Assembly: GCA_026693085.1 (NCBI GenBank)
Contig: JAPLNB010000070.1
Span: 1-39,202 of the forward strand
DNA length: 39,202 bases
Origin: Planctomycetota bacterium
Lineage (GTDB): Bacteria > Planctomycetota > Phycisphaerae > Tepidisphaerales > Tepidisphaeraceae
Reading direction: 5' to 3'
The notes below the pieces were generated by a model. It made no database searches and was not told where the DNA came from. It saw only the letters and a program-made list of their open reading frames with translations. The translations under genes and the position numbers were made by a program. Positions 1 to 6,156 of the stretch are shown one piece after another. Each line of letters begins with the position of its first letter. Positions within the stretch are counted from its first letter, which is position 1.

Positions 1-106
1 GGAGTTTCGGCTCACCTGTAACCCCATCCTTGGGCTCCGTCCCCGCACAGCCCATCAGCCCGCTCATCAAGACAACTACAGCAACAAGCATTCCAGTAGC
101 TCGCAT
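1..106 (-). CDS. DUF1579-type lipoprotein, N-terminus only (copy A)
   Basis: The first 35 codons of a third tandem paralogue; the rest lies beyond the left edge. The reverse complement from ATG at 106 gives a lipoprotein signal (MRATGMLVAVVV...) ending in an LMGC lipobox, then AGTEPKDGVTGEPKL, almost identical to the two complete copies at 211-786 and 848-1402. The roughly 35 bases upstream of the start, with an AAGGAGCAAGG ribosome site, match those of copy B. Membership of the family is clear from this identity; nothing can be said about the missing part. Confidence 0.75.
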   Translation of the reverse strand, partial: MRATGMLVAVVVLMSGLMGCAGTEPKDGVTGEPKL

Positions 107-210
107 AACCTTGCTCCTTGTTTGTGTCAGTTACGACATGCGTAAAGAGTTGCACACTGAGGCACGCCTTGCCTCACCGCTGACGCCTCGCTCTTGTGGA
201 TCGCCCGGCC

Positions 211-786
211 CTACTCTTTGGGCGGTGTTTCCTGTTTTGTCATCTTGGTATGCCACAACGGCTTCCAAGTCTTGCCATCGGCTGAGATTTCCGCGTTGAT
301 TGTAACGCTGTTCCCATCAGTCGCGAGGATGCACTGGCTCCGGGTGCGATATTCGACTCCCCGATGAACGGAGGTCCACGCCGCGGCCCAAGTGCCTCCG
401 TTCCACGTCCCCGTGCCGGACCCTACAACGCCGTCGTTGCCAAACCCCTGAAACCGATAGGTCTTGGCGGTGGTGTCGTACCAGTGAATCACAACCGATT
501 GGTAGTCCTTTTCCTCCCACCTCATCTCGAAGAAAAACCCGTCCAGGATCGGCCGCGCGATGCACTTCCCCGTGAACTTCCCGGCCGGCCCCATCGGAGT
601 ATCCTTGGCTTCTCCCTCATAGGTCCATGTCCCAGTCCATACGTCGAAGCTCTTCTGCTCCGGTGGGGGCTTGGGGGCTTGGAGCTTCGGCTCACCCGCA
701 ACCCCATCCTTCGGCTCCGTCCCCACACAACCCATCAGCCCGCTCATCAAGACAACTACGGCAACCAGCATTCCGGTCGTTCGCAT
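211..786 (-). CDS. DUF1579 family lipoprotein (copy B)
   Basis: A 191-residue secreted lipoprotein: hydrophobic N-terminus with lipobox LMGC (Cys20), a short Pro/Lys linker, then a beta-rich domain opening with FDVWTGTWTYEGEAKDTPMGPAGKFTGK and continuing with an ILDGFFFEMRWEEKDYQS core and WYD and TWNGGTW segments. That pattern is typical of DUF1579, a calycin-like family of unknown function common in Planctomycetes. Start chosen at ATG 786, preceded by AAGGAGCAAGGTT. It is the middle member of a three-gene tandem array, 61 bases from copy C and about 104 bases from copy A. Copies B and C differ mostly at conservative positions, and B has a longer C-terminal tail (KQETPPKE). Family call firm; role unknown. 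Confidence 0.85.
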   Translation of the reverse strand: MRTTGMLVAVVVLMSGLMGCVGTEPKDGVAGEPKLQAPKPPPEQKSFDVWTGTWTYEGEAKDTPMGPAGKFTGKCIARPILDGFFFEMRWEEKDYQSVVIHWYDTTAKTYRFQGFGNDGVVGSGTGTWNGGTWAAAWTSVHRGVEYRTRSQCILATDGNSVTINAEISADGKTWKPLWHTKMTKQETPPKE

Positions 787-847
787 AACCTTGCTCCTTG
801 TTTGTGTCAGTTATGACATGCCCGAGTCGAATCTTCGGCAAATCCCC

Positions 848-1402
848 CTACCTTTTCATCTTGATCTCCCAGGCCGGCGTCCAGGTCTTGCCATCGGCTG
901 AGATTTCCACGTTGATTGTAACGCTCTTCCCATCAGCCGCGACGATGCATTGGCTCCGGAAGCGATATTCGACTCCCTGAAGAACGGAGGACCACGCCGC
1001 GGTCCAAGTGCCTCCGTTCCACGTCCCCGAGCCGAACGCTGCAACGCCGTCGCTGCCCAACTCTTGATACCGATAGGTCTTGCCGCCGGCGTCGTACCAG
1101 TAAACATCTACCGATTGCCAGTCCTTCTCCTCCCACTTCAACTCGAAGAAAAACCCGTCCAGGATCGCCCGCCCGATGCACTTCCCCGTGAACTTCGCGG
1201 CTGGCCCTATCGGAGTATCCTTGGCTTCTCCCTCATAGTTCCATGTCCCAATCCATACGTCGAAGTTCTTCTGCTCCGGTGGGGGCTTTGGCGCCTCGAG
1301 CTTCGGCTCACCCGCGACCCCATCCTTCGACTCCGTCCCCGCACAGCCCGTCAGCCCGCTCATCAAGACAACTACGGCAGCAAGCATTCCGATGGTTCGC
1401 AT
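848..1402 (-). CDS. DUF1579 family lipoprotein (copy C)
   Basis: A 184-residue paralogue of the gene at 211-786. It has a textbook lipobox LTGC (Cys20), then FDVWIGTWNYEGEAKDTPIGPAAKFTGK, the ILDGFFFELKWEEKDWQS core and the repeated Trp/Gly strands of DUF1579. The start at 1402 is preceded by AAGGAGCAATGCC. It is the promoter-proximal gene of the tandem array on the minus strand, so all three copies could be transcribed from upstream of 1402. Each copy also carries its own conserved leader with a ribosome site. Known family biology gives no reaction; surface-exposed ligand binding is only a guess from the fold. Confidence 0.85.
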   Translation of the reverse strand: MRTIGMLAAVVVLMSGLTGCAGTESKDGVAGEPKLEAPKPPPEQKNFDVWIGTWNYEGEAKDTPIGPAAKFTGKCIGRAILDGFFFELKWEEKDWQSVDVYWYDAGGKTYRYQELGSDGVAAFGSGTWNGGTWTAAWSSVLQGVEYRFRSQCIVAADGKSVTINVEISADGKTWTPAWEIKMKR

Positions 1403-1860
1403 GGCATTGCTCCTTGTTTGTGTCAGTTATCCATACACAAACACTCAACTTATGGTTGCTTGCGTTTGGCTCGCTGCGCGCGAAGTGTTGGCTGAGAACT
1501 GCGGTCAGCATCTCGCGTAAGCGGTTCTCGAACACGTCGAAGGTAAGTTTTGCTGCGCGTATTGTCAAGATAGGGTAACAGGAGGTTGCCGAGTTGCGTA
1601 GGCTCCGCACCAGGCCCACAAAGCACTTGCGGATCTCCAACCGAGTTCCCCGCCCCGGTGCGGACCATCCCGACTTATCAACGGAAAGAAATGCAATCAG
1701 TCCAATTCCCGCGAAACGCCGTCCTCAAGCCGCCATCTCCCCGCCCCCACTCCCCACCGGCGCCTCCCCCGCCCTCCGCTCCCTTCCCAAATTTCCCCCC
1801 TCATGGGAGCCTCACAGCCCCGGCTGCAAGGCCCCCATTCGCTCGTCTTCTCAGTCCCCC
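1403..1860. other. Intergenic stretch without a recognisable gene
   Basis: About 460 bases between the DUF1579 array and the PEP-CTERM gene, both on the minus strand. Reading frames across it are not protein-like. The part at 1725-1810 is a C-rich low-complexity tract on the plus strand. I see no terminator with a T-run, no RNA gene and no mobile-element end. Confidence 0.5.
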
Positions 1861-2376
1861 TCAACGCCGCCGCCGCAACGCCAGCAGTCCCACCCCCGCA
1901 ATGCCCAGCGGCAATGCCGCCGGCGTCGGCACCGGCACACACTCGTGCAGGAATTGCCCGCCCACCTGCACGCCCAGGTTCACTCCCGGTATATCCTCAA
2001 GCCTGAAATGCAGGCTCACTTCCCGCGGACAGAACGGCAACTCCCAATGCATATCGAGCGGCGCTGTTCCTCCACCAGGAATGTGGAATACCACCGGCGT
2101 CGAAAACACCTCCACCGGCAAACCCGCCGCATCCGTCTTCATATAATCAAACGCCATCCACAGATCCGCGGTCACGGGAGACGGGTTGTCCGCCTTCCCT
2201 GTAAAATTTAGAATCTTGTGATCCGGGTCCGGCGGCAGCAGGTTCGGGAAATACAGCGCGATCGGCTGGTTCGGCACCACAATCATCGGCCCGATCACCT
2301 CCAACTCTCCCCTCGCCTTCCCACACACCAACGCACCCAACGCAATCATCACCGCCACATAGCTTCTCGGTTTCAT
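1861..2376 (-). CDS. Exported PEP-CTERM-type protein
   Basis: A 171-residue protein with an N-terminal signal peptide (MKPRSYVAVMIALGALVCGKARG), a beta-rich middle of unknown family, and a C-terminus reading VPTPAALPLGIAGVGLLALRRRR. That tail is a Pro-rich entry, a short hydrophobic segment and an arginine cluster: the layout of PEP-CTERM sorting tails processed by exosortase/archaeosortase-type enzymes in planctomycetes. The start at 2376 is chosen because CAGGAGATCAGCA precedes it and a signal peptide follows; an in-frame extension upstream has no such features. The two 14-bp dyads at 2414-2454 lie in the predicted 5' untranslated region. Sorting call fairly firm; function of the body unknown. 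Confidence 0.8.
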   Translation of the reverse strand: MKPRSYVAVMIALGALVCGKARGELEVIGPMIVVPNQPIALYFPNLLPPDPDHKILNFTGKADNPSPVTADLWMAFDYMKTDAAGLPVEVFSTPVVFHIPGGGTAPLDMHWELPFCPREVSLHFRLEDIPGVNLGVQVGGQFLHECVPVPTPAALPLGIAGVGLLALRRRR

Positions 2377-2413
2377 TGCTGATCTCCTGCAAAAAAAGAC
2401 TTGATGCCTCGTC

Positions 2414-2454
2414 GCCACAAACGTGGCCCGGAACACCCACGCCACGATCGTGGC
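2414..2454. promoter_or_regulatory. Two near-identical 14-bp dyads
   Basis: GCCACAAACGTGGC (2414-2427) and the perfect palindrome GCCACGATCGTGGC (2441-2454) share both half-sites GCCAC/GTGGC and are 27 bp apart centre to centre. They lie between the promoter at 2473-2501 and the ribosome site of the PEP-CTERM gene. They could be a tandem operator or two mRNA hairpins. Confidence 0.5.
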
Positions 2455-2472
2455 CTTCAACAATAACTCATC

Positions 2473-2501
2473 AGTATAGGCCCGAAGATCCAGATATGCA
2501 A
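2473..2501 (-). promoter_or_regulatory. Sigma70-like promoter for the PEP-CTERM gene
   Basis: On the minus strand TTGCAT (2501-2496), 17 bp, TATACT (2478-2473). The start point would be near 2466, giving a leader of about 90 bases that contains the two dyads. It stands back to back with the promoter at 2506-2534. Confidence 0.45.
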
Positions 2502-2505
2502 CTAA

Positions 2506-2534
2506 TTGGCAATCCCACCTCCCCCCACTATCAT
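2506..2534 (+). promoter_or_regulatory. Promoter of the RidA-like gene, predicted leaderless
   Basis: TTGGCA (2506-2511), exactly 17 bp, TATCAT (2529-2534), followed only 8 bases later by ATG at 2543. Transcription would begin at or next to the start codon, and there is no ribosome site in between. Confidence 0.55.
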
Positions 2535-2542
2535 CCCGCGCC

Positions 2543-2959
2543 ATGTCCACCAACATCAACATCACCGTCTCCGACCGTTTCGGCCGCCGCTGCGCATCCT
2601 CCGGCTCCAAATGGGAACCCATCCTCGGCTACTCCCGAGCCGTCCGCTCCGGCAACACCATCGCCGTCACCGGTACCGTCGGCATCAACCCCGACGGCTC
2701 CTATTCCCCCTCCCTCGCCGACCAGACCCGCCGCTCACTCGACATCATCCAGGCCGCCATCGAATCCCTCGGCGGCAGACTCGAGCACGTCATCCGCACT
2801 CGTATTCTCGTCACCGACATCTCCAAATGGCAGGAAGTTGCCTCCGTCCATGGCCAACTCTTCAAGGACATCCGCCCCGCCATCACCCTCATCCAAGTCC
2901 CCCGCCTCATCGACACCGACGCCCAAATCGAAATCGAAGCCGACGCCATCGTCCCCTAA
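2543..2959 (+). CDS. RidA/YjgF/YER057c/UK114 family protein
   Basis: A 138-residue, full-length member of the RidA superfamily, small trimeric enzymes; the best-known members hydrolyse reactive enamine/imine intermediates such as 2-aminoacrylate. Visible family marks are SGSKWEPILGYSRAVRSGNTIAVTGTVG near the N-terminus, the helix DQTRRSLDIIQAAIESLGG, the strand VIRTRILVTDISKW containing the conserved Arg, and the C-terminal RPAITLIQVPRLIDTDAQIEIEADAIVP. The start at ATG 2543 fits the -10 element 8 bases upstream. The 3' end is followed at once by the heptamer repeat at 2971-3010. The exact subfamily (true imine deaminase or other) cannot be decided by eye. Confidence 0.88.
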   Translation: MSTNINITVSDRFGRRCASSGSKWEPILGYSRAVRSGNTIAVTGTVGINPDGSYSPSLADQTRRSLDIIQAAIESLGGRLEHVIRTRILVTDISKWQEVASVHGQLFKDIRPAITLIQVPRLIDTDAQIEIEADAIVP

Positions 2960-2970
2960 CCCCCCCCCCG

Positions 2971-3010
2971 TTTCATCATTCATCGTTCATCATTCATCAT
3001 TCATCGTTTC
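2971..3010 (+). repeat. Heptamer repeat (A/G)TTCATC, copy 1
   Basis: Five or six tandem units of NTTCATC ending in GTTT, between C-homopolymer tracts, just after the RidA-like gene and upstream of the restriction-gene remnant. Related copies occur at 5754-5790, 32591-32634 and, inverted, 39184-39202. Confidence 0.8.
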
Positions 3011-3082
3011 CCCCCCCCCTTTACCCTCCCCCGCCCTTCTGCGACAATCGCCTTCATAAAGGGGCTTCTCTCCGGGCAAACT

Positions 3083-3478
3083 ATGACTACCACCTCCACC
3101 TCCACCTCTCGCACCACCATCAAACCCACCCACAAACCCCTCAAAACCTACTACGCCACGCTCCAAAACCTCTCCACCCTCTTCGTCTCCCACGAACTCG
3201 CCCTCCGCACCGCCTTCCAAATCCTCCTCGAATCCACCGCCCGCCCCTTCGGCTGGACCCTCGTCCCCGAACAACGCATCAAGGTCAACTCCCACTCCGT
3301 CGTCCCCGACGCCACCCTCCGCGACCCATTCAACAACCGCCGCGGCTTCTGGGAAGCCAAAGACACCTCCGACGACCTCGACGCCGAAATCGAAAAGAAA
3401 ATCCAGAAAAAACACCCCCTCTCCAACACCACAGACACCCTCCGCGGGATCTGTAGACGTGCAGGAATACCATGGTAG
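3083..3478 (+). pseudogene. Type ISP restriction-modification enzyme, N-terminal remnant
   Basis: An open frame of 131 codons whose residues 20-118 resemble the N-terminus of single-chain type ISP restriction-modification enzymes: TYYATLQNLSTLFVSHELALRTAFQ, then WTLVPEQ, and a PD-(D/E)xK nuclease signature (VVPDATLRD followed by FWEAKDT), then DDLDAEIEKKIQKKHPLSNT. After about position 3435 the likeness stops and the frame ends 14 codons later. Intact family members run to well over 1000 residues with helicase-like and adenine methyltransferase domains, none of which follow. A second piece of the same gene type lies at 5549-5750, same strand. I read this as a relic; a stand-alone nuclease product is possible because the catalytic residues are kept. 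Confidence 0.65.
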
Positions 3479-3514
3479 TGGTATTCTGAGCATATTGGAC
3501 GAGCCTAATCGTCC
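3465..3514. promoter_or_regulatory. Two perfect dyads in the leader of the ATPase gene
   Basis: GAATACCA, loop TGGTAG, TGGTATTC (3465-3486) and GGACGA, loop GCCTAA, TCGTCC (3497-3514). Both are perfect stems with 6-base loops, 10 bases apart, and end 18 bases before the likely GTG start. They sit just downstream of the point where restriction-gene likeness ends. Either operators or an RNA attenuator; there is no T-run after them. Confidence 0.5.
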
Positions 3515-3532
3515 GTAGCAATGGGAGATGCC

Positions 3533-4912
3533 GTGCTCACACGCCTCCGCGTACAAGGCTTCAAGAACCTGCTGGATGTCGACGTCCGCTTCGGGCCCTT
3601 CACATGCGTAGCTGGCCTGAACGGTGCTGGCAAATCCAATCTCTTCGATGCCATTCGCTTCCTCAACCTCCTGACAAAGCATCCGATCATGCAGGCTGTG
3701 CAGCTACTCCGTGAAACCAAGGGCCGGTCCCCCGAACCTCGCTCGCTTTTCACGGAGTTCGAAGGATACCTCGCATCAGAGCTTCGCTTTACGGCTGAAA
3801 TGATCGTCGACCAACACGTCCAGGATGACTTCGGGGTGGCTGACGATGCCGCGATATCCACTCTCCGTTACGAGGTGGCATTCCGCCTTGCTAGCGACGA
3901 TGGTTTCGAACGTCTCGCGCTAATCTACGAGTCGCTTACGCCCATCGCTTTGGGAAAGGCGCGTCGTACCATCGGGTTCCCAACATCCCGTGATTTCCGT
4001 GAATCCACCATTCTCGGTCGCCGTGTCGTCGCGTTCGTTTCGACGCCCTCAGGCACTGAGATTACGGTTCACCAGGAAGGCCATGGTGGAAGGAAAGTAC
4101 CGGCCCCCAAATCGCAACTCACCGTCATTGGCGGAATGGCTTCCAGCGACTTTCCCAGTATCCTTGCTGCCAATCGCGAGATGGCATCGTGGCAAACCCT
4201 GCTCCTTGAGCCGTCGGCTATGCGATCCCCGTCGTTCTACACGGACCCTCGCACAATCGACTCCCGCGGCACCAATCTCCCAGGCACCATCCACCGCCTT
4301 CAAAAACAGGAACAACAGCCAGGAAAAGTGTACGCCGAACTGGCCAACCAACTCTCCCAGTTGATCGAAGACATTGAGGAACTGCGCGTCCGAGACGATC
4401 CGAAGACCGAATCCCTCACCCTCGAAGTCCGCGCCCGCAACGGCGTCTTCCATCCGGCTCGCTCCCTGTCCGACGGCACCCTCCGCTTTCTCGTCTTGGC
4501 TACCCTGAGCCTGGACCCCGAAGCTAAAGGCATGATCTGCCTGGAGGAACCTGAAAATGGCATTCACCCAGAGCGGATCCCAACCATCATCACGCTTCTC
4601 CGCGAGATTGCCGTAGATCCCGACTACAAAGTCGATCCCGATAATCCTCTGCGCCAAGTCGTGGTCAATACCCACTCCCCCAGCGTGGTTCAGGAAATTG
4701 CCAAGAGACACCCCGGTGACTTGGTCTACATGGACGAGGAATATGTCTTGGTAAACGGTGCCAAAGGACGTGTCGCCGCCGCATTCGCTCCGGCTAGCAC
4801 TTGGCGAGAGAAACTCGGGTCTCGGTGCCTCGCCCCGGGTCGCCTGCTTCCGTATCGCCCCGGAGAACAGCTCCTGTTCCCCTCCGCAACGGAGATGCAC
4901 ACCGGCACATGA
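3533..4912 (+). CDS. ABC-type (AAA_21/OLD-like) ATPase of a putative defence pair
   Basis: A 459-residue ATPase with SMC/ABC-type layout: N-terminal strand-rich start (LTRLRVQGFKNLLDVDVRFGP), Walker A GLNGAGKS (about 28-35), signature LSDGTLRFLVLATL (about 312), Walker B MICLEEPENGIHP (about 334) and an NTHSPSV histidine switch (about 379). I prefer GTG 3533 because GGGAG lies 5 bases upstream; the in-frame ATG at 3521 has no ribosome site. Its stop overlaps the next start as ATGA, so the two proteins are translationally coupled. ATPases of this type paired with TOPRIM-like partners (OLD/Gabija-, PARIS-, RloAB-like) act against phages; here that is inference from domains and context. Codon use is more mixed and less C-saturated than the neighbours, suggesting transfer. 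Confidence 0.85.
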   Translation: MLTRLRVQGFKNLLDVDVRFGPFTCVAGLNGAGKSNLFDAIRFLNLLTKHPIMQAVQLLRETKGRSPEPRSLFTEFEGYLASELRFTAEMIVDQHVQDDFGVADDAAISTLRYEVAFRLASDDGFERLALIYESLTPIALGKARRTIGFPTSRDFRESTILGRRVVAFVSTPSGTEITVHQEGHGGRKVPAPKSQLTVIGGMASSDFPSILAANREMASWQTLLLEPSAMRSPSFYTDPRTIDSRGTNLPGTIHRLQKQEQQPGKVYAELANQLSQLIEDIEELRVRDDPKTESLTLEVRARNGVFHPARSLSDGTLRFLVLATLSLDPEAKGMICLEEPENGIHPERIPTIITLLREIAVDPDYKVDPDNPLRQVVVNTHSPSVVQEIAKRHPGDLVYMDEEYVLVNGAKGRVAAAFAPASTWREKLGSRCLAPGRLLPYRPGEQLLFPSATEMHTGT

Positions 4913-5550
4913 CACCGCTGAGATACACCCTCCTTGCGGACGGCCCCAGCGATCGGTGTCTTCTGCGCATCATCGACTGGCTGCTCGCCTCGTTTCCGGG
5001 TGTTTCTCCTCGCGTCATCGCCGCGCAGTTTGCCGATCCCAGGCAACTACGCAACCAGCCGATGGCAGAGAAAATGCAGCAAGCAATACACTATTACCCT
5101 TGCGATGTATTGTTTGTGCACCGAGATGCCGAGCGCGAGCCCATGCAGAACCGCTTGAAGGAGATTTCGCTCGCGGCCGAACAGGCACAGATCCGAGATC
5201 ACGTTCCAGTGATACCGGTTCGCATGACTGAGGCTTGGCTTCTTCTCGAAGTTGACGCCATCCGCCGTGCCGCCGACAATCCAAATGGGAATGCTCCCAT
5301 AACCCTCCCTCGGCTCCACGATCTCGAGTCTGAACCTGACCCGAAGCAGTTGCTGTTCAGTCTGTTGCTCATCGCTTCAGAGAAGACCGGCAGACGCCTC
5401 GATCGGTTTCGCAGAAACCTTGCATGGCGCCGAGCTCGCGTCGCAGATTTCACAGGGGATTTCTCCGCGCTCCTGCAACTACGAGCCTTTGCTCACTTCG
5501 CAGCCGAAACCAAGCGAGTGGTGGAAGCCTGGTGCGAATCTCACCCGTGA
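4909..5550 (+). CDS. DUF4276/TOPRIM-like partner of the ATPase
   Basis: A 213-residue protein whose N-terminus (LLADGPSDRCLLRIIDWLL, ADGPSD at about 10-15) resembles the first TOPRIM motif (acidic-Gly-x-x-Asp). HRDAE (about 71-75) follows a hydrophobic strand as in the metal-binding Asp motif, and IPVRMTEAWLL (about 103) matches the conserved block of DUF4276-like proteins found beside AAA_21 ATPases. The start at 4909 overlaps the ATPase stop by four bases. Likely an effector or nuclease controlled by the ATPase, though no activity is proven by sequence. Its stop codon coincides with the edge of the second restriction-gene remnant. The DUF4276 assignment itself is by eye. Confidence 0.7.
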   Translation: MTPLRYTLLADGPSDRCLLRIIDWLLASFPGVSPRVIAAQFADPRQLRNQPMAEKMQQAIHYYPCDVLFVHRDAEREPMQNRLKEISLAAEQAQIRDHVPVIPVRMTEAWLLLEVDAIRRAADNPNGNAPITLPRLHDLESEPDPKQLLFSLLLIASEKTGRRLDRFRRNLAWRRARVADFTGDFSALLQLRAFAHFAAETKRVVEAWCESHP

Positions 5551-5750
5551 TCTCCCTCGTCCTACCCGTCGCGAAAACATCACCGACTTCGCACTCAAAT
5601 CCGTCCAATCCCACTATCAAGACCCCGCCATCTCCAAATGGGACCTCTTCCACTACGTCTACGCCCTCCTCCACCACCCCCAATACCGCGCCAGATTCGC
5701 CGACAACCTCAAACGCTCCCTCCCCCGCATCCCCTTCGCCCCTCCCCTCC
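5549..5750 (+). pseudogene. Type ISP restriction-modification enzyme, C-terminal-side remnant
   Basis: In frame from 5549 the translation gives RRENITDFALKSVQ, then ISKWDLFHYVYALLHHPQYR and FADNLKRSLPRIPFAP, a block characteristic of the C-terminal third of type ISP restriction-modification proteins (family form: ITKWDIFHYVYGLLHHP...NLKRELPRIPFAP). No start codon or ribosome site belongs to it. It begins at the stop of the DUF4276-like gene and runs into the heptamer repeat at 5754, so the remaining target-recognition end is also missing. With 3083-3478 it shows that an ancestral restriction gene stood here. Confidence 0.65.
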
Positions 5751-5753
5751 CTT

Positions 5754-5790
5754 CTGATTCATCATTCATCGTTCATCATTCATCGTTTCC
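5754..5790 (+). repeat. Heptamer repeat (A/G)TTCATC, copy 2
   Basis: CTGATTCATC followed by alternating ATTCATC and GTTCATC units ending in GTTTCC, in the same orientation as copy 1 at 2971-3010. The two copies bracket the entire restriction-remnant/ATPase locus. Confidence 0.8.
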
Positions 5791-5942
5791 GTCCCCCTCC
5801 CCCCTCTTTTCCCCACCACCCCCTAACCCCACAAAATCCCGCCAAAACCTAAAATTCGGCGAACAAATTTACCCACCGAACGTACTGAGTAGGGTGCGAT
5901 TTAGCGCACGTGGGATTTGCCGTTGCCCCCATTCCGTGAGAT

Positions 5943-6139
5943 GGGATTCGAAATTCGACATTCGAACATCAACATTCGAAAATCGAAAATCCCTAAACCC
6001 CCGGCCCCGCCAAACGCCCCCCAAAACCACCAGCGCCAGAACAGGGGGAGCAAAGGGGGAGAAAAGGGGGAGAACAGGGGGGTCTCTGGGTGACTTTGGG
6101 GTGGTTCTTGGGTGAGTAAAGGGGGTCGGCCGGGGGGGG
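5943..6139 (+). repeat. Composite intergenic element, copy 1 (with G-run array)
   Basis: Three parts in order: repeated ATTCGA/AATCGA words (5943-5992), a C-rich tract (5993-6035), and a G-rich tract (6042-6139). The G-rich part holds an 11-base tandem array at 6044-6082: G5-AGCAAA-G5-AGAAAA-G5-AGAACA-G6, an intramolecular quadruplex pattern. The words CCAAAACCACC (6021-6031) and GGTGGTTCTTGG (6100-6111) can pair imperfectly around it. A diverged copy with the same order of parts is at 34680-34853. It fills the convergent gap after the restriction remnant and before the end of fabF; nothing else is visible in 5791-6156 except a small GTGCG/CGCAC hairpin at 5896-5911. Confidence 0.65.
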
Positions 6140-6156
6140 CTGGCGGACCTTCGCTA

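Noticed and set aside
1308..1640. 110-codon minus-strand frame upstream of the DUF1579 array as a possible transposase remnant
   Set aside because: No catalytic motif or inverted ends; it overlaps the start of copy C and its sequence is not protein-like.
5943..6139. The G-run array as a CRISPR or coding repeat
   Set aside because: Units are 11 bases long, too short for CRISPR, and there are no spacers of even length; the frame across it is not protein-like.
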